DNA from: Alphaproteobacteria bacterium
GTDB taxonomy: Bacteria; Pseudomonadota; Alphaproteobacteria; Geminicoccales; Geminicoccaceae
Assembly (NCBI GenBank): GCA_030431615.1
Contig: JAUIID010000007.1
Span: 1 to 52,060, forward strand
Length of the DNA stretch: 52,060 nucleotides
Reading direction: 5' to 3'
Part shown: positions 45,350 through 52,060 of the stretch, piece by piece
Numbering within the stretch: position 1 is the stretch's first letter
Layout: each line of letters starts with the position of its first letter
The notes under the pieces: generated by a model
Databases searched by the model: none
What the model was told of the DNA's origin: nothing
The model's input: the letters and a program-made list of their open reading frames with translations, nothing else
Made by a program: the position numbers and the translations under genes

Positions 45350-45661
45350 ATGCGGCGTGGGCTTCTGGTGCTGATGGCCGCCCTGCCGCTTCTCGGTGCA
45401 TGCAGCGATCTGCAGACCCTGGGAGCGACGGCGGCCGAGCATCGGCGGGTGATGAACGACATGCAGGCGAGGGCCACCATGGCCGCCCTTTGCGACATCT
45501 CGCTCGGCGCCTATCTGCGCGAGCTCAACCAGCTCGAGCGGACCTATGCCGGGCTGGTGTGCGGCGATGTCGGGTCGATGGGCCGGGCCCTGCTGCCGGC
45601 CCCCTTGCCGGCCCCGTTGCCGGAACGCCTGGTCGCGGCGGAGCCCGTACCGCGCGGCTGA
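45350..45661 (+). CDS. Small putative lipoprotein of unknown function
   Basis: The product has 103 residues. The first 17 form a signal peptide ending in the lipobox LLGAC, so the mature protein would begin with a lipidated Cys and sit in a membrane. The remainder is a short helical region (TAAEHRRVMNDMQARATMAALCDIS) with two cysteines and a proline-rich end. I recognise no family. A GGGGAC box precedes the ATG. The 70 bases upstream are AT-rich compared with the surroundings and likely contain its own promoter. Confidence 0.65.
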   Translation: MRRGLLVLMAALPLLGACSDLQTLGATAAEHRRVMNDMQARATMAALCDISLGAYLRELNQLERTYAGLVCGDVGSMGRALLPAPLPAPLPERLVAAEPVPRG

Positions 45662-45667
45662 CCGGGG

Positions 45668-47221
45668 TCAGACGTGCAGGCTCTTCAGGTGGTCGGCGAG
45701 CCTGAGGCCCAGGGCGACGATGGTGAGGGTCGGGTTGGCGAGCCCTTCGGTCGGGAAGACCGAGCTGCCGGCAATGAAGAGATTGTGCATGCCGTGCACG
45801 CGGCAGCTCCGGTCGACCACGCCGGTCCGCGGATCGTCGCTCATCCGTGTCGTGCCGACATGATGGTAGGAGCCGTTGCCGGGGATGGCGAAGTCTTCCT
45901 CGGTCAGCCAGTCGGCGAGCCGGAGTCGGCCGAGATTGCTGGCACCGAAGGCTTCGGCGACGACCTCGAGACTGCGACGCAGGCTCAGCCGGTCGAGCTC
46001 GCCGAGCTGCCAGTGCAGCCGGACGCGGTTGAGGCCGAGCGCATCACGCTCGTCGATCAGGGTGACCCGGCTCTCCGGGTTGGGTGCCACCTCGACATGG
46101 ACACGCAGGCGCAGGAGTTCGGGGCGGGCGAAGAAGCGCTGGTAGACGCCGCTCGTCGTGCCGTCGAGATCGGCCAGCACCGTGCCCAGCCGGCTCATGA
46201 GATCGTCCGGCCAGATGCCCCGACGAAGGTTCCGGGTGAGGTCGCGCAGTGCCACGTAGCCCGCCTCCTCGCCATCCGGCGGCGGCAGCGGCTGGATCGA
46301 GGTGACGAAGCGCAGGAGACCTTCCTTCTCCTCGACCTCGGGGGCGATGCCGCAGAGCACGTCGACCACCTGACCGGCCGGTGCCCGGGCGATGGCCGAG
46401 GGCTCGTTGAGCAGCACGGTCGCGGCCTCGGAGGCCGGATGGTCCATGAAGTAGCGGCCGACCAGATCGTGGCCGTTGCCCAGCCCCGCCGGGGCCTGGC
46501 GGTTGGCGCAGAGGAGCAGGCGGGCATTCTCGACGCCGCCCGTCGCCAGCACCACGTGACGGGCCCGGACGGTGAAGCGGCGGCCGTCGAGGCAGGCCAT
46601 GGCGAGGTGCTCGACCACGGCCGTCGTCGTGTCGGTGACGATCTCGACGAGGTTGGCCCAGAGATAGACGGCGAGCTCCGGGGCCTGCTCGAGCTCTGCC
46701 CGGTAGGCCGAGCCGAGGCGGGTCGGCGGGCTCTGCTGGAAAATCACGGAGCGCAGCCGACCCTGCATCAACGGCGAGGCGAAGACAGGCGGCATGTGCT
46801 CGGTCCAGCTGGCCGGCAGATAGTCGTCGCTGACCAGCTGCAGGACCGAATGCGCCCGCCGGTAATAGGGCTCGAGGCTCGCCCGGGTGATCGGCCAGCC
46901 GCTGTGCGGCACCCAGGGCCGCGGGGCGAAATCGACCTCGTCGAGGGGACGGCAATAGCCGGCCCAGTGATTGCTGGTGCCGCCCAGATAGCGAAGCCGC
47001 GAGGCATCGAGGGCGATGCTCGGGTTGCCCGTGACCTCGCCGGCATAGAGATCCTGCGTATCGTTGTCGTAGTCGAGGCCACCGGATTCGAGCAGCGCCA
47101 CCTGCAGGCCGCTGCCGATGAATTCACGGGCGATGGCGATGCCGGCGGCCCCGCCACCGACGATGGCGATGTCGGCCTCGAGGCGGGTCGCCTCGGGCAG
47201 GGTACGGGAGTCGATCAGCAT
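45668..47221 (-). CDS. GMC family oxidoreductase (large subunit of a membrane or periplasmic dehydrogenase)
   Basis: The protein has 517 residues with the FAD motif AIVGGGAAGIAIAREFIGSG near residue 19, LLESGG, and the C-terminal pattern YHHVGTTRMSDDPRTGVVD and NPTLTIVALGLRLADHL with the active-site His. It has no signal peptide of its own. The upstream gene, 25 bases away, encodes a small Tat-type subunit. In sugar dehydrogenases of this kind the small subunit carries the export signal for both. No cytochrome c subunit gene follows. It is a paralogue of the GMC gene at 8249-9922. Confidence 0.8.
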   Translation of the reverse strand: MLIDSRTLPEATRLEADIAIVGGGAAGIAIAREFIGSGLQVALLESGGLDYDNDTQDLYAGEVTGNPSIALDASRLRYLGGTSNHWAGYCRPLDEVDFAPRPWVPHSGWPITRASLEPYYRRAHSVLQLVSDDYLPASWTEHMPPVFASPLMQGRLRSVIFQQSPPTRLGSAYRAELEQAPELAVYLWANLVEIVTDTTTAVVEHLAMACLDGRRFTVRARHVVLATGGVENARLLLCANRQAPAGLGNGHDLVGRYFMDHPASEAATVLLNEPSAIARAPAGQVVDVLCGIAPEVEEKEGLLRFVTSIQPLPPPDGEEAGYVALRDLTRNLRRGIWPDDLMSRLGTVLADLDGTTSGVYQRFFARPELLRLRVHVEVAPNPESRVTLIDERDALGLNRVRLHWQLGELDRLSLRRSLEVVAEAFGASNLGRLRLADWLTEEDFAIPGNGSYHHVGTTRMSDDPRTGVVDRSCRVHGMHNLFIAGSSVFPTEGLANPTLTIVALGLRLADHLKSLHV

Positions 47222-47246
47222 CGATCAGTCACCCCGGGCGGGTGGG

Positions 47247-47633
47247 TCAGGCGAGATACACCAGCGCGCAGAGCTCGGCCTCGCTCCGGCTCAGCACCCA
47301 GCCGGCAACGGTCAGGGTGCGGTGCGCGGCGAAATCGGCGGCGATGGCCTCGGCCATGACGGGGGCCAGGACAGCGGAAGCCGGCCGGTCGGCCGTGTCG
47401 GCGAGCAGCTCCCGGAACACGGCATGCCGTTGCCGCAGCCGGCTCCGGATCGCTTCGCCCGGACCGAGATCGGGGTGGTTCTCGAGCACGGTGCGGCCGA
47501 TCAGGCGGGCACTCTCCAGGTCATGGAAGAGCCGGGTCCAGGTCGCCGCATCGGCCGGTTGGCCGATGCCGAAGCTCGCGGCGGGGGCGGCGGCGAGCAG
47601 AGCGAGCAGCTGGCGACGCGCGACGGGAGACAT
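47247..47633 (-). CDS. Small subunit of a GMC dehydrogenase (FAD-SLDH type), Tat-exported
   Basis: The 128-residue protein starts with a twin-arginine-like signal (SPVARRQLLALLAAAPAASF). The rest is helical, ending VAGWVLSRSEAELCALVYLA, a pattern I know from small subunits of sorbitol and fructose dehydrogenases. It probably helps fold and export the GMC flavoprotein encoded 25 bases downstream. The ATG at 47633 has a CAGGGA box upstream. The assignment rests on the C-terminal pattern and the gene pair, so the substrate is open. Confidence 0.65.
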   Translation of the reverse strand: MSPVARRQLLALLAAAPAASFGIGQPADAATWTRLFHDLESARLIGRTVLENHPDLGPGEAIRSRLRQRHAVFRELLADTADRPASAVLAPVMAEAIAADFAAHRTLTVAGWVLSRSEAELCALVYLA

Positions 47634-47729
47634 GGCCGGTCCCTGGGCTGAAGCATCCGGCCGCGGGAATAACCCAAAACGCGATTAACATCAAATCGAT
47701 TAACGCAATAGGCTAGTCTTGCTGGCTCG

Positions 47730-48926
47730 TCAGGCAACCGCCCGGGGCATTCCGGTCGGCAACGGCTCGACCTTCAGGAGCCGGCCGGCCAGCTGGTTGC
47801 GCAGGATCTGCGCCGTGCCACCGCCGATCGTGAACATGCGCGCATCGCGGACCATGCGCTCCAGCGGCAGGTCGCGACCGTAGCCGCTGGCGCCAAAGAG
47901 CTGCAGCGCGTCGTTGGTGACCTTCTGCGCCATCTCGGCGGCAAAGAGCTTGGCCCGGGCAGCGGCGGCCATGTCAGGGAAGCCGTGGCGATCGGCGGCG
48001 GCACTGGCCGCTGCCCGATGGACCAGGAGGCGGGCCGCCTCGAGCTGGACCGACATGTCGGCGAGCATCCATTGCAGGCCCTGAAACTCGGCGAGCGGCC
48101 GGCCGAACTGCCGGCGGTCGCCGACATGCGCGAGCGCCAGGTCGAAGGCACCCTGGGCGATGCCGAGGGCGACTGCGGCGGCGCCGGTCCGCTGGCTGTT
48201 ATAGGCACGCATCAGGGCCCGGAACCCGTTCTGGAGACCGTCCGGCGGCATGAGCAGGCGATCGGCGGGCAGTGTCAGGCCGGTGATGCGGATCTCGGTC
48301 TCGGGCAGGCCGCGCAGCCCCATGGCCGGCAGACGGCGCCCGACCTCGAGGCCCGGCTGCTCGCCGGCCACGGCGATGAAGCCGCCGATGCCCTGCTCGC
48401 GGCCGGTCGCGTCGAGCACCCGGGCGAAGATCAGATAGAGCTTCGAGATCCCGCCACCGGTGATCCAGGTCTTGCTGCCGTCGAGCACATAGGCGTCGCC
48501 CTGCCGGCGGGCGGTGGTGCGCATCTCGGTGGCAGCACTGCCGGCCTCGGGCTCGGTGATGCAGATCGCGGGCTTGTCGCCGGCGAGCACGAGCCCGGCG
48601 GCGAGCTGCTTCTGCGCCTCGGTGCCGTAAGCCATGATGGCACCGACGGCGCCGAGATTGCCCTCGACGGCGATCCGCGCCGAAACCCCGCAGACCCGGG
48701 CCAGCTCCTCGACGACAAGGACGGCCTCGAGCACACCCAGACCCTGGCCGCCCAGCGCCTTGGGGATGGTCATGCCCATGAAGCCGGCTGCCGTCAGCGC
48801 CTCGACGGCCGCCCAGGGATAGGCCTCGGTCCGGTCGGTCTCGGCGGCCCCAGGGGCGACCACGTCCCGGGCGAGCGTTCTTGCCCGGTCCTGGAGTGCG
48901 GTCTGGGCGGCGGTGAGATCGGACAT
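47730..48926 (-). CDS. Acyl-CoA dehydrogenase family protein
   Basis: The 398-residue protein has the usual order: an N-terminal helical domain, CITEPEAGSAATEMRTTARR for FAD and substrate binding, WITGGG, YNSQRTGAAAVALGIAQGAFDLAL, and the C-terminal QLFGASGYGRDLPLERMVRDARMFTIGGGTAQI. It should oxidise an acyl-CoA with FAD in the cytoplasm. The classical catalytic Glu of the GYxxE-P-ER motif is Asp here (GYGRD), so the substrate or chemistry may differ from ordinary fatty-acyl-CoA dehydrogenases. It stands alone on the minus strand. Neither an electron-transfer flavoprotein nor other beta-oxidation genes are nearby. Confidence 0.85.
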   Translation of the reverse strand: MSDLTAAQTALQDRARTLARDVVAPGAAETDRTEAYPWAAVEALTAAGFMGMTIPKALGGQGLGVLEAVLVVEELARVCGVSARIAVEGNLGAVGAIMAYGTEAQKQLAAGLVLAGDKPAICITEPEAGSAATEMRTTARRQGDAYVLDGSKTWITGGGISKLYLIFARVLDATGREQGIGGFIAVAGEQPGLEVGRRLPAMGLRGLPETEIRITGLTLPADRLLMPPDGLQNGFRALMRAYNSQRTGAAAVALGIAQGAFDLALAHVGDRRQFGRPLAEFQGLQWMLADMSVQLEAARLLVHRAAASAAADRHGFPDMAAAARAKLFAAEMAQKVTNDALQLFGASGYGRDLPLERMVRDARMFTIGGGTAQILRNQLAGRLLKVEPLPTGMPRAVA

Positions 48927-49123
48927 CGGTGCTGAGCTCTCGTCACGGTTGCGTGTGGACGGGTGACAGGGTGATAGCCGAGGGGACCGCCACGCGGAAT
49001 CGGACAGTCGCGCCGGATACGCGTTTTTCGCCCCGACGTGGCATGCCGTGCGGTCTTCGATGCTATAGATTTGTCATAAGTTATCTTATCGGATCAAACT
49101 TCGGATGCCCTGGCGGCACCTCC

Positions 49124-50047
49124 TCAATCGACGATCCGCTCGACCTTGTAGTCCTTGTGCTCCTTGGTGAAGGAGAAGGTGATGATCTCGCCGATCAGCC
49201 CGACCGAGATGATCTGGATGCCGAGCACGATCATCAGGGACGAGAGGATCAGTGCCGGGCGGTCGACCAGGGCCTCGCCCCAGACCAGGCGGGCGAAGAC
49301 GAGGTAGAGGGTGGCGAGGCCGCCGATGGCGAGCACGGCGAAGCCGAAGCCGCCGAAGAAGCGAAAGGGCTTCCTGATGAAGCGGATCAGGAAGAACGCG
49401 GTCAGGAGATCGAGCACGAGGGCGAGGTTGGGGCCGGCGGTCGGTCGCTTCGCCGAACGGTCGGCGTCGACCTTGACCTCGCTGACGGTGAAGCCGTGGG
49501 TCTCGGCGATCAGCGGCAGGAAGTGATGCTGGTGGCCGTAGAGCGTGATCTCCTCCCCCACGGCCCGCCGCATCACCCTGACCCCCGAGCGCAGGTCGTG
49601 GAAGCGGCCGCCGAAGAGCAGGCTGGTAGCAAGCTCGAACTTGCGCTGCTTGCCCGGGGCGCGCCCGTCCGGCGGCATCCGCCTGGCGACGACGAGATCG
49701 TGCTCCCGGCCGGCGTCGAGCAGCTTTTCGAGCTCGCCCGGCTTGACCTCGACATCCTCGGTCAGGGTCATGATGGTCTCGCCCCTGGCATGGCGCAGAC
49801 CGGTGGTCAGCGCTGCCGCCTCGCCGAAGCTGTGGGCGTGGTGGATGATGTCGATCGGCTCGCCGGCCTGCTTCAGGCTGCGCAGGGAGTCGAGGCTGGC
49901 CTGGAGCGGCCCGTCGACGACATAGACGAACTGCAGCTGGCGTCCGTCGGCCGCGAGCGCCGTGCGATAGGTGGTGTGCAGCCGGTCGAGGCTGGCGTGA
50001 TCGCGGCGGATCGGCACGACCACCGACAGCAGGTTCTCTGTGCTCAT
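49124..50047 (-). CDS. Glycosyltransferase family 2-like membrane protein
   Basis: The product has 307 residues with a GT-A-type N-terminal domain (LSVVVPIRRDHASLDRLH, FVYVVDGPLQASLDSL) and two to three hydrophobic helices at the C-terminus, as in DPM1/GtrB-like enzymes. The usual DxD is replaced: the equivalent segment reads MTLTEDVEVKPGELE, so the metal-binding site is altered. It may transfer a sugar to polyprenyl phosphate or be a non-catalytic partner of the second GT2 protein, whose stop overlaps its start (ATGA). Confidence 0.72.
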   Translation of the reverse strand: MSTENLLSVVVPIRRDHASLDRLHTTYRTALAADGRQLQFVYVVDGPLQASLDSLRSLKQAGEPIDIIHHAHSFGEAAALTTGLRHARGETIMTLTEDVEVKPGELEKLLDAGREHDLVVARRMPPDGRAPGKQRKFELATSLLFGGRFHDLRSGVRVMRRAVGEEITLYGHQHHFLPLIAETHGFTVSEVKVDADRSAKRPTAGPNLALVLDLLTAFFLIRFIRKPFRFFGGFGFAVLAIGGLATLYLVFARLVWGEALVDRPALILSSLMIVLGIQIISVGLIGEIITFSFTKEHKDYKVERIVD

Positions 50048-51006
50048 GCCGTGCGCTCCTCGGTGGCGATCAGGCGGGCCGCGAGGCGGCGGAACGGGTC
50101 GAAGCGGCGGGCCATGGTGCCGTAGATGAGCTGGCTGAGCAGGCCGAGCACCATGAGGAAGATGGCGAGTGCCCCGAACAGCACGGTGAGCCCGCTGAAC
50201 ACGATGCCCGGCTGGTCGTGCGGCGTCATGCCGTAGACGAGGGCCGAGCCGAGGCTGACGAAGCCGAGCCCGGTGGCGACCGCGGCGAGCCCGGCGAAGG
50301 CGAGCATCGGCTGGCGATGGAATCCCAGGATCGTGCTGATTGCGAGAAGGTCGAGGAACACCTTGTAGATCCGTGAGAAGCCGTATTTCGACTGGCCGAA
50401 GCGACGGGCGTGGTGGCGCACCTTGATCTCGGCGATCCTGGCGCCGGCGAGCGAGCTCATGGCCGGGATGAAGCGATGCATCTCCGCATAGAGCGGGATC
50501 TCCTTGATGAGTTCGGCGCGATAGGCCTTGAGCGAGCAGCCATTGTCCTTGATCGGCACGCCGGTCGCCTTGCCGATCAGCCAGTTGGCGATCTTCGAGG
50601 GGATGACGCGCGACCAGTGGTCCTGGCGATCGTGGCGCCAGCCGACGACGAGGTCGTAGCCCTCGTCGATCTTGGCAAGGAAGAGCGGGATGTCCGCCGG
50701 GTCGTTCTGCAGGTCGCCGTCCATGGTGATCAGGATGCGGCCGCGGGCGAACTCGATGCCGGCGGCCATGGCGGCGGTTTGCCCGAAATTGCGGCGGAAC
50801 TTGACGAGCCGGAGATGGACGTTGCCGCTGTGGCGCGGCAGGGCGTCGGCGAGGGCGAAGGTCCGGTCCCGGCTGCCGTCGTCGACGAAGACGATCTCGA
50901 CATTGCCGGGGAGGTCCTGCACGGCGGCCCGGATCGCCTCGTGCATCGGCCCGATGCTCTCCTCCTCGTTGTAGAGGGGAACGATGATCGAGAGGTCGAA
51001 GGTCAT
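50044..51006 (-). CDS. Glycosyltransferase family 2, DPM1/GtrB-like
   Basis: The protein has about 320 residues: LSIIVPLYNEEESIGPMHEAI, FVDDGSRDRT, and ITMDGDLQNDPADIP with an intact DxD, then FGQSKYGFSRIYKVFLD and two C-terminal transmembrane helices. This is the layout of polyprenyl-phosphate glucosyl- or mannosyltransferases that feed membrane GT-C enzymes such as the GT39-type protein at 15578-17239. ATG 51006 was chosen because the domain begins there. An upstream frame to 51141 has no family sequence. It is coupled to the downstream GT2 gene by an ATGA overlap. Confidence 0.82.
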   Translation of the reverse strand: MTFDLSIIVPLYNEEESIGPMHEAIRAAVQDLPGNVEIVFVDDGSRDRTFALADALPRHSGNVHLRLVKFRRNFGQTAAMAAGIEFARGRILITMDGDLQNDPADIPLFLAKIDEGYDLVVGWRHDRQDHWSRVIPSKIANWLIGKATGVPIKDNGCSLKAYRAELIKEIPLYAEMHRFIPAMSSLAGARIAEIKVRHHARRFGQSKYGFSRIYKVFLDLLAISTILGFHRQPMLAFAGLAAVATGLGFVSLGSALVYGMTPHDQPGIVFSGLTVLFGALAIFLMVLGLLSQLIYGTMARRFDPFRRLAARLIATEERTA

Positions 51007-51226
51007 GGGCTGCGGGTCATCGTGGCGGGAACGGGTCCGGTAGGTTGCGGCCGTGCAAACCGGTTGCGGCCGGCCGAGGTGGATAGCATCGTCGCGGGGC
51101 GGCGGGTGGGCCGCATCGCCGGTGTGCCGATAGCGGGCCACGCGGGCCGCTGTCTAGGCCTGTCCGAGTAATGGCCAGAGCCGGCACGCGCCAGCTCCGG
51201 CTTCGGGCGACGGAGATGGGAAGACG

Positions 51227-51916
51227 ATGGCGGAGACGACCGAGCTCGACGGTATAGCCCTGCTGGAAGGCCTGCGGCCCGAGCGGCGGGCCGCCCTGGC
51301 GCAGCGCTGCGCCTGGCGGAACTTCCGCACGGGCGAGGAAATCCTGGCTCGTGACGACCCCGGCGACGCGGTGCTGTTCATCGTTGGCGGCCGGGCCCGG
51401 GTGGTCAATTTTTCGGCCAGCGGCCGGGAGGTGGCCTATGCGGTGGTCGAGGCTGGCGGCCATGTCGGCGAGCTCGGCGCCATCGACGGAGCCCCACGCT
51501 CGGCCTCGGTGCTGGCGCTCGAGCCGTGCCGGGTGGCGAGCCTCACGGCTGCCGCCTTCATGGAACTGGTCGAGGCGGAGAGCGGCGTCGCCCTGGCGCT
51601 CCTGCGCCGGCTCGCCCGGATCATCCGCGACAACGACGAGAAGATTACCGAGCTTGCGACGATCGGCGCCATGCAGCGGGTCTATCGCGAGCTTCGCCGG
51701 CTCGCCGGCCCGGTCCAGGGCACCGACCGGCTCGCCATCGACGCCCTGCCGACGCAGGAGGCGATGGCCGCACGACTCGGTACGACCCGCGAGACCGTCG
51801 CCCGGGTGCTGGCCCAGCTGGCGCGAACACGGATCACCGAGCGGCAGGGCCGCCGGCTTTGGATCCATCGGCCGGACGAGCTGGAGATTCTGGCCGGGTT
51901 GGAGGTCGAGGACTGA
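51227..51916 (+). CDS. Crp/Fnr family transcriptional regulator
   Basis: The 229-residue protein has an N-terminal cyclic-nucleotide-binding-type domain with GGHVGELGAIDGAPRSASVLAL, close to the phosphate-binding cassette of CRP, a long dimer helix, and a C-terminal winged helix with LPTQEAMAARLGTTRETVARVLAQL. There are no cysteine clusters for an iron-sulfur centre, so it is more CRP-like than Fnr-like. It could control the polysaccharide genes, but nothing in the sequence shows its targets. It is divergent from the GT2 pair, with 220 bases between starts. Confidence 0.85.
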   Translation: MAETTELDGIALLEGLRPERRAALAQRCAWRNFRTGEEILARDDPGDAVLFIVGGRARVVNFSASGREVAYAVVEAGGHVGELGAIDGAPRSASVLALEPCRVASLTAAAFMELVEAESGVALALLRRLARIIRDNDEKITELATIGAMQRVYRELRRLAGPVQGTDRLAIDALPTQEAMAARLGTTRETVARVLAQLARTRITERQGRRLWIHRPDELEILAGLEVED

Positions 51917-51930
51917 GAGCCGGCGGCGGC

Positions 51931-52060
51931 TCAGGGCGAGCGCTGCCGGAGCTGGTGCCAGGCGGCCCGGACCCGGTCCTGGGCGGCGCGGCTCCGGTAG
52001 AGGGCCTGGGCGGCCAGCGGGCCGAGCGGCCCGCCGGTCCAGGCGAGGGCGAAGGGGGCG
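51931..52060 (-). CDS. C-terminal end of an unidentified gene (cut by window edge)
   Basis: A minus-strand frame enters from the right edge and ends at TGA 51931-51933. It shows 42 residues: a hydrophobic Gly/Leu-rich start (FALAWTGGPLGPLAAQALYRS) and a basic end. This could be the end of a small DUF1294-like membrane protein, but the fragment is too short to be sure. It converges with the Crp/Fnr gene. Confidence 0.4.
   Translation of the reverse strand, partial: APFALAWTGGPLGPLAAQALYRSRAAQDRVRAAWHQLRQRSP

Overview
The window is high-GC DNA (roughly two thirds G+C) with dense genes, short or overlapping junctions and many TTG or GTG starts. This fits an alphaproteobacterium, perhaps of the Rhodospirillales type, but I cannot name a genus. 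A plasmid-type replication initiator (RPA family, 31127-32020) sits beside an iteron cluster, two AT-rich 13-mers and a perfect DnaA box (32022-32265). The window is therefore probably part of a secondary replicon (plasmid or chromid), not the main chromosome. No parA/parB pair is present, but an array of regularly spaced palindromes at 36424-36572 could be a centromere or a multi-site operator.

Most of the DNA (1-24.0 kb and 29.5-40.1 kb) is a cell-surface polysaccharide factory. From left to right it holds: a polyprenyl glycosylphosphotransferase (cut by the window edge); a Wzy-like polymerase; a GDP-mannose 6-dehydrogenase; two GT4 glycosyltransferases; a SAM methyltransferase; an aldo/keto reductase, GMC oxidoreductase and heparinase II/III-like lyase operon; a minus-strand operon of a GT39-type membrane transferase, an asparagine-synthase-like protein, an FkbM methyltransferase and a PL6-like lyase; a Wzx-like flippase; and two further PL6-like proteins, one a 1,204-residue multidomain protein. 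After the urease block come a UDP-glucuronate-epimerase-like enzyme, the replication module, phosphoglucomutase, a sulfotransferase, two more GT4 enzymes and a Wzz/tyrosine-kinase gene broken by a frameshift. A GDP-mannuronate-making enzyme together with four polyuronate-lyase-like proteins suggests that the polymer contains uronic acids and is trimmed or released by its own lyases. Sulfation and methylation are likely decorations.

Between 24.3 and 29.3 kb lies a complete urease operon, ureDABCEFG, with overlapping genes. The right part (40.5-52 kb) is more mixed: a DsbD/ScsB-type disulfide reductase, DNA-3-methyladenine glycosylase I, glucose-6-phosphate isomerase, a small lipoprotein, a GMC dehydrogenase with a small Tat-type partner subunit, an acyl-CoA dehydrogenase, two GT2 glycosyltransferases, a Crp/Fnr regulator and the end of an unidentified gene.

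The points most worth a second look are: the palindrome array and the 21-bp tandem repeats beside it; the plasmid origin and a lone copy of its iteron 8 kb away; a glycosyltransferase whose only well-placed start codon is ATT; the broken chain-length kinase; and the PL6 lyase set with its unusual domain additions. No tRNA, rRNA, CRISPR array, transposase or insertion sequence was recognised.
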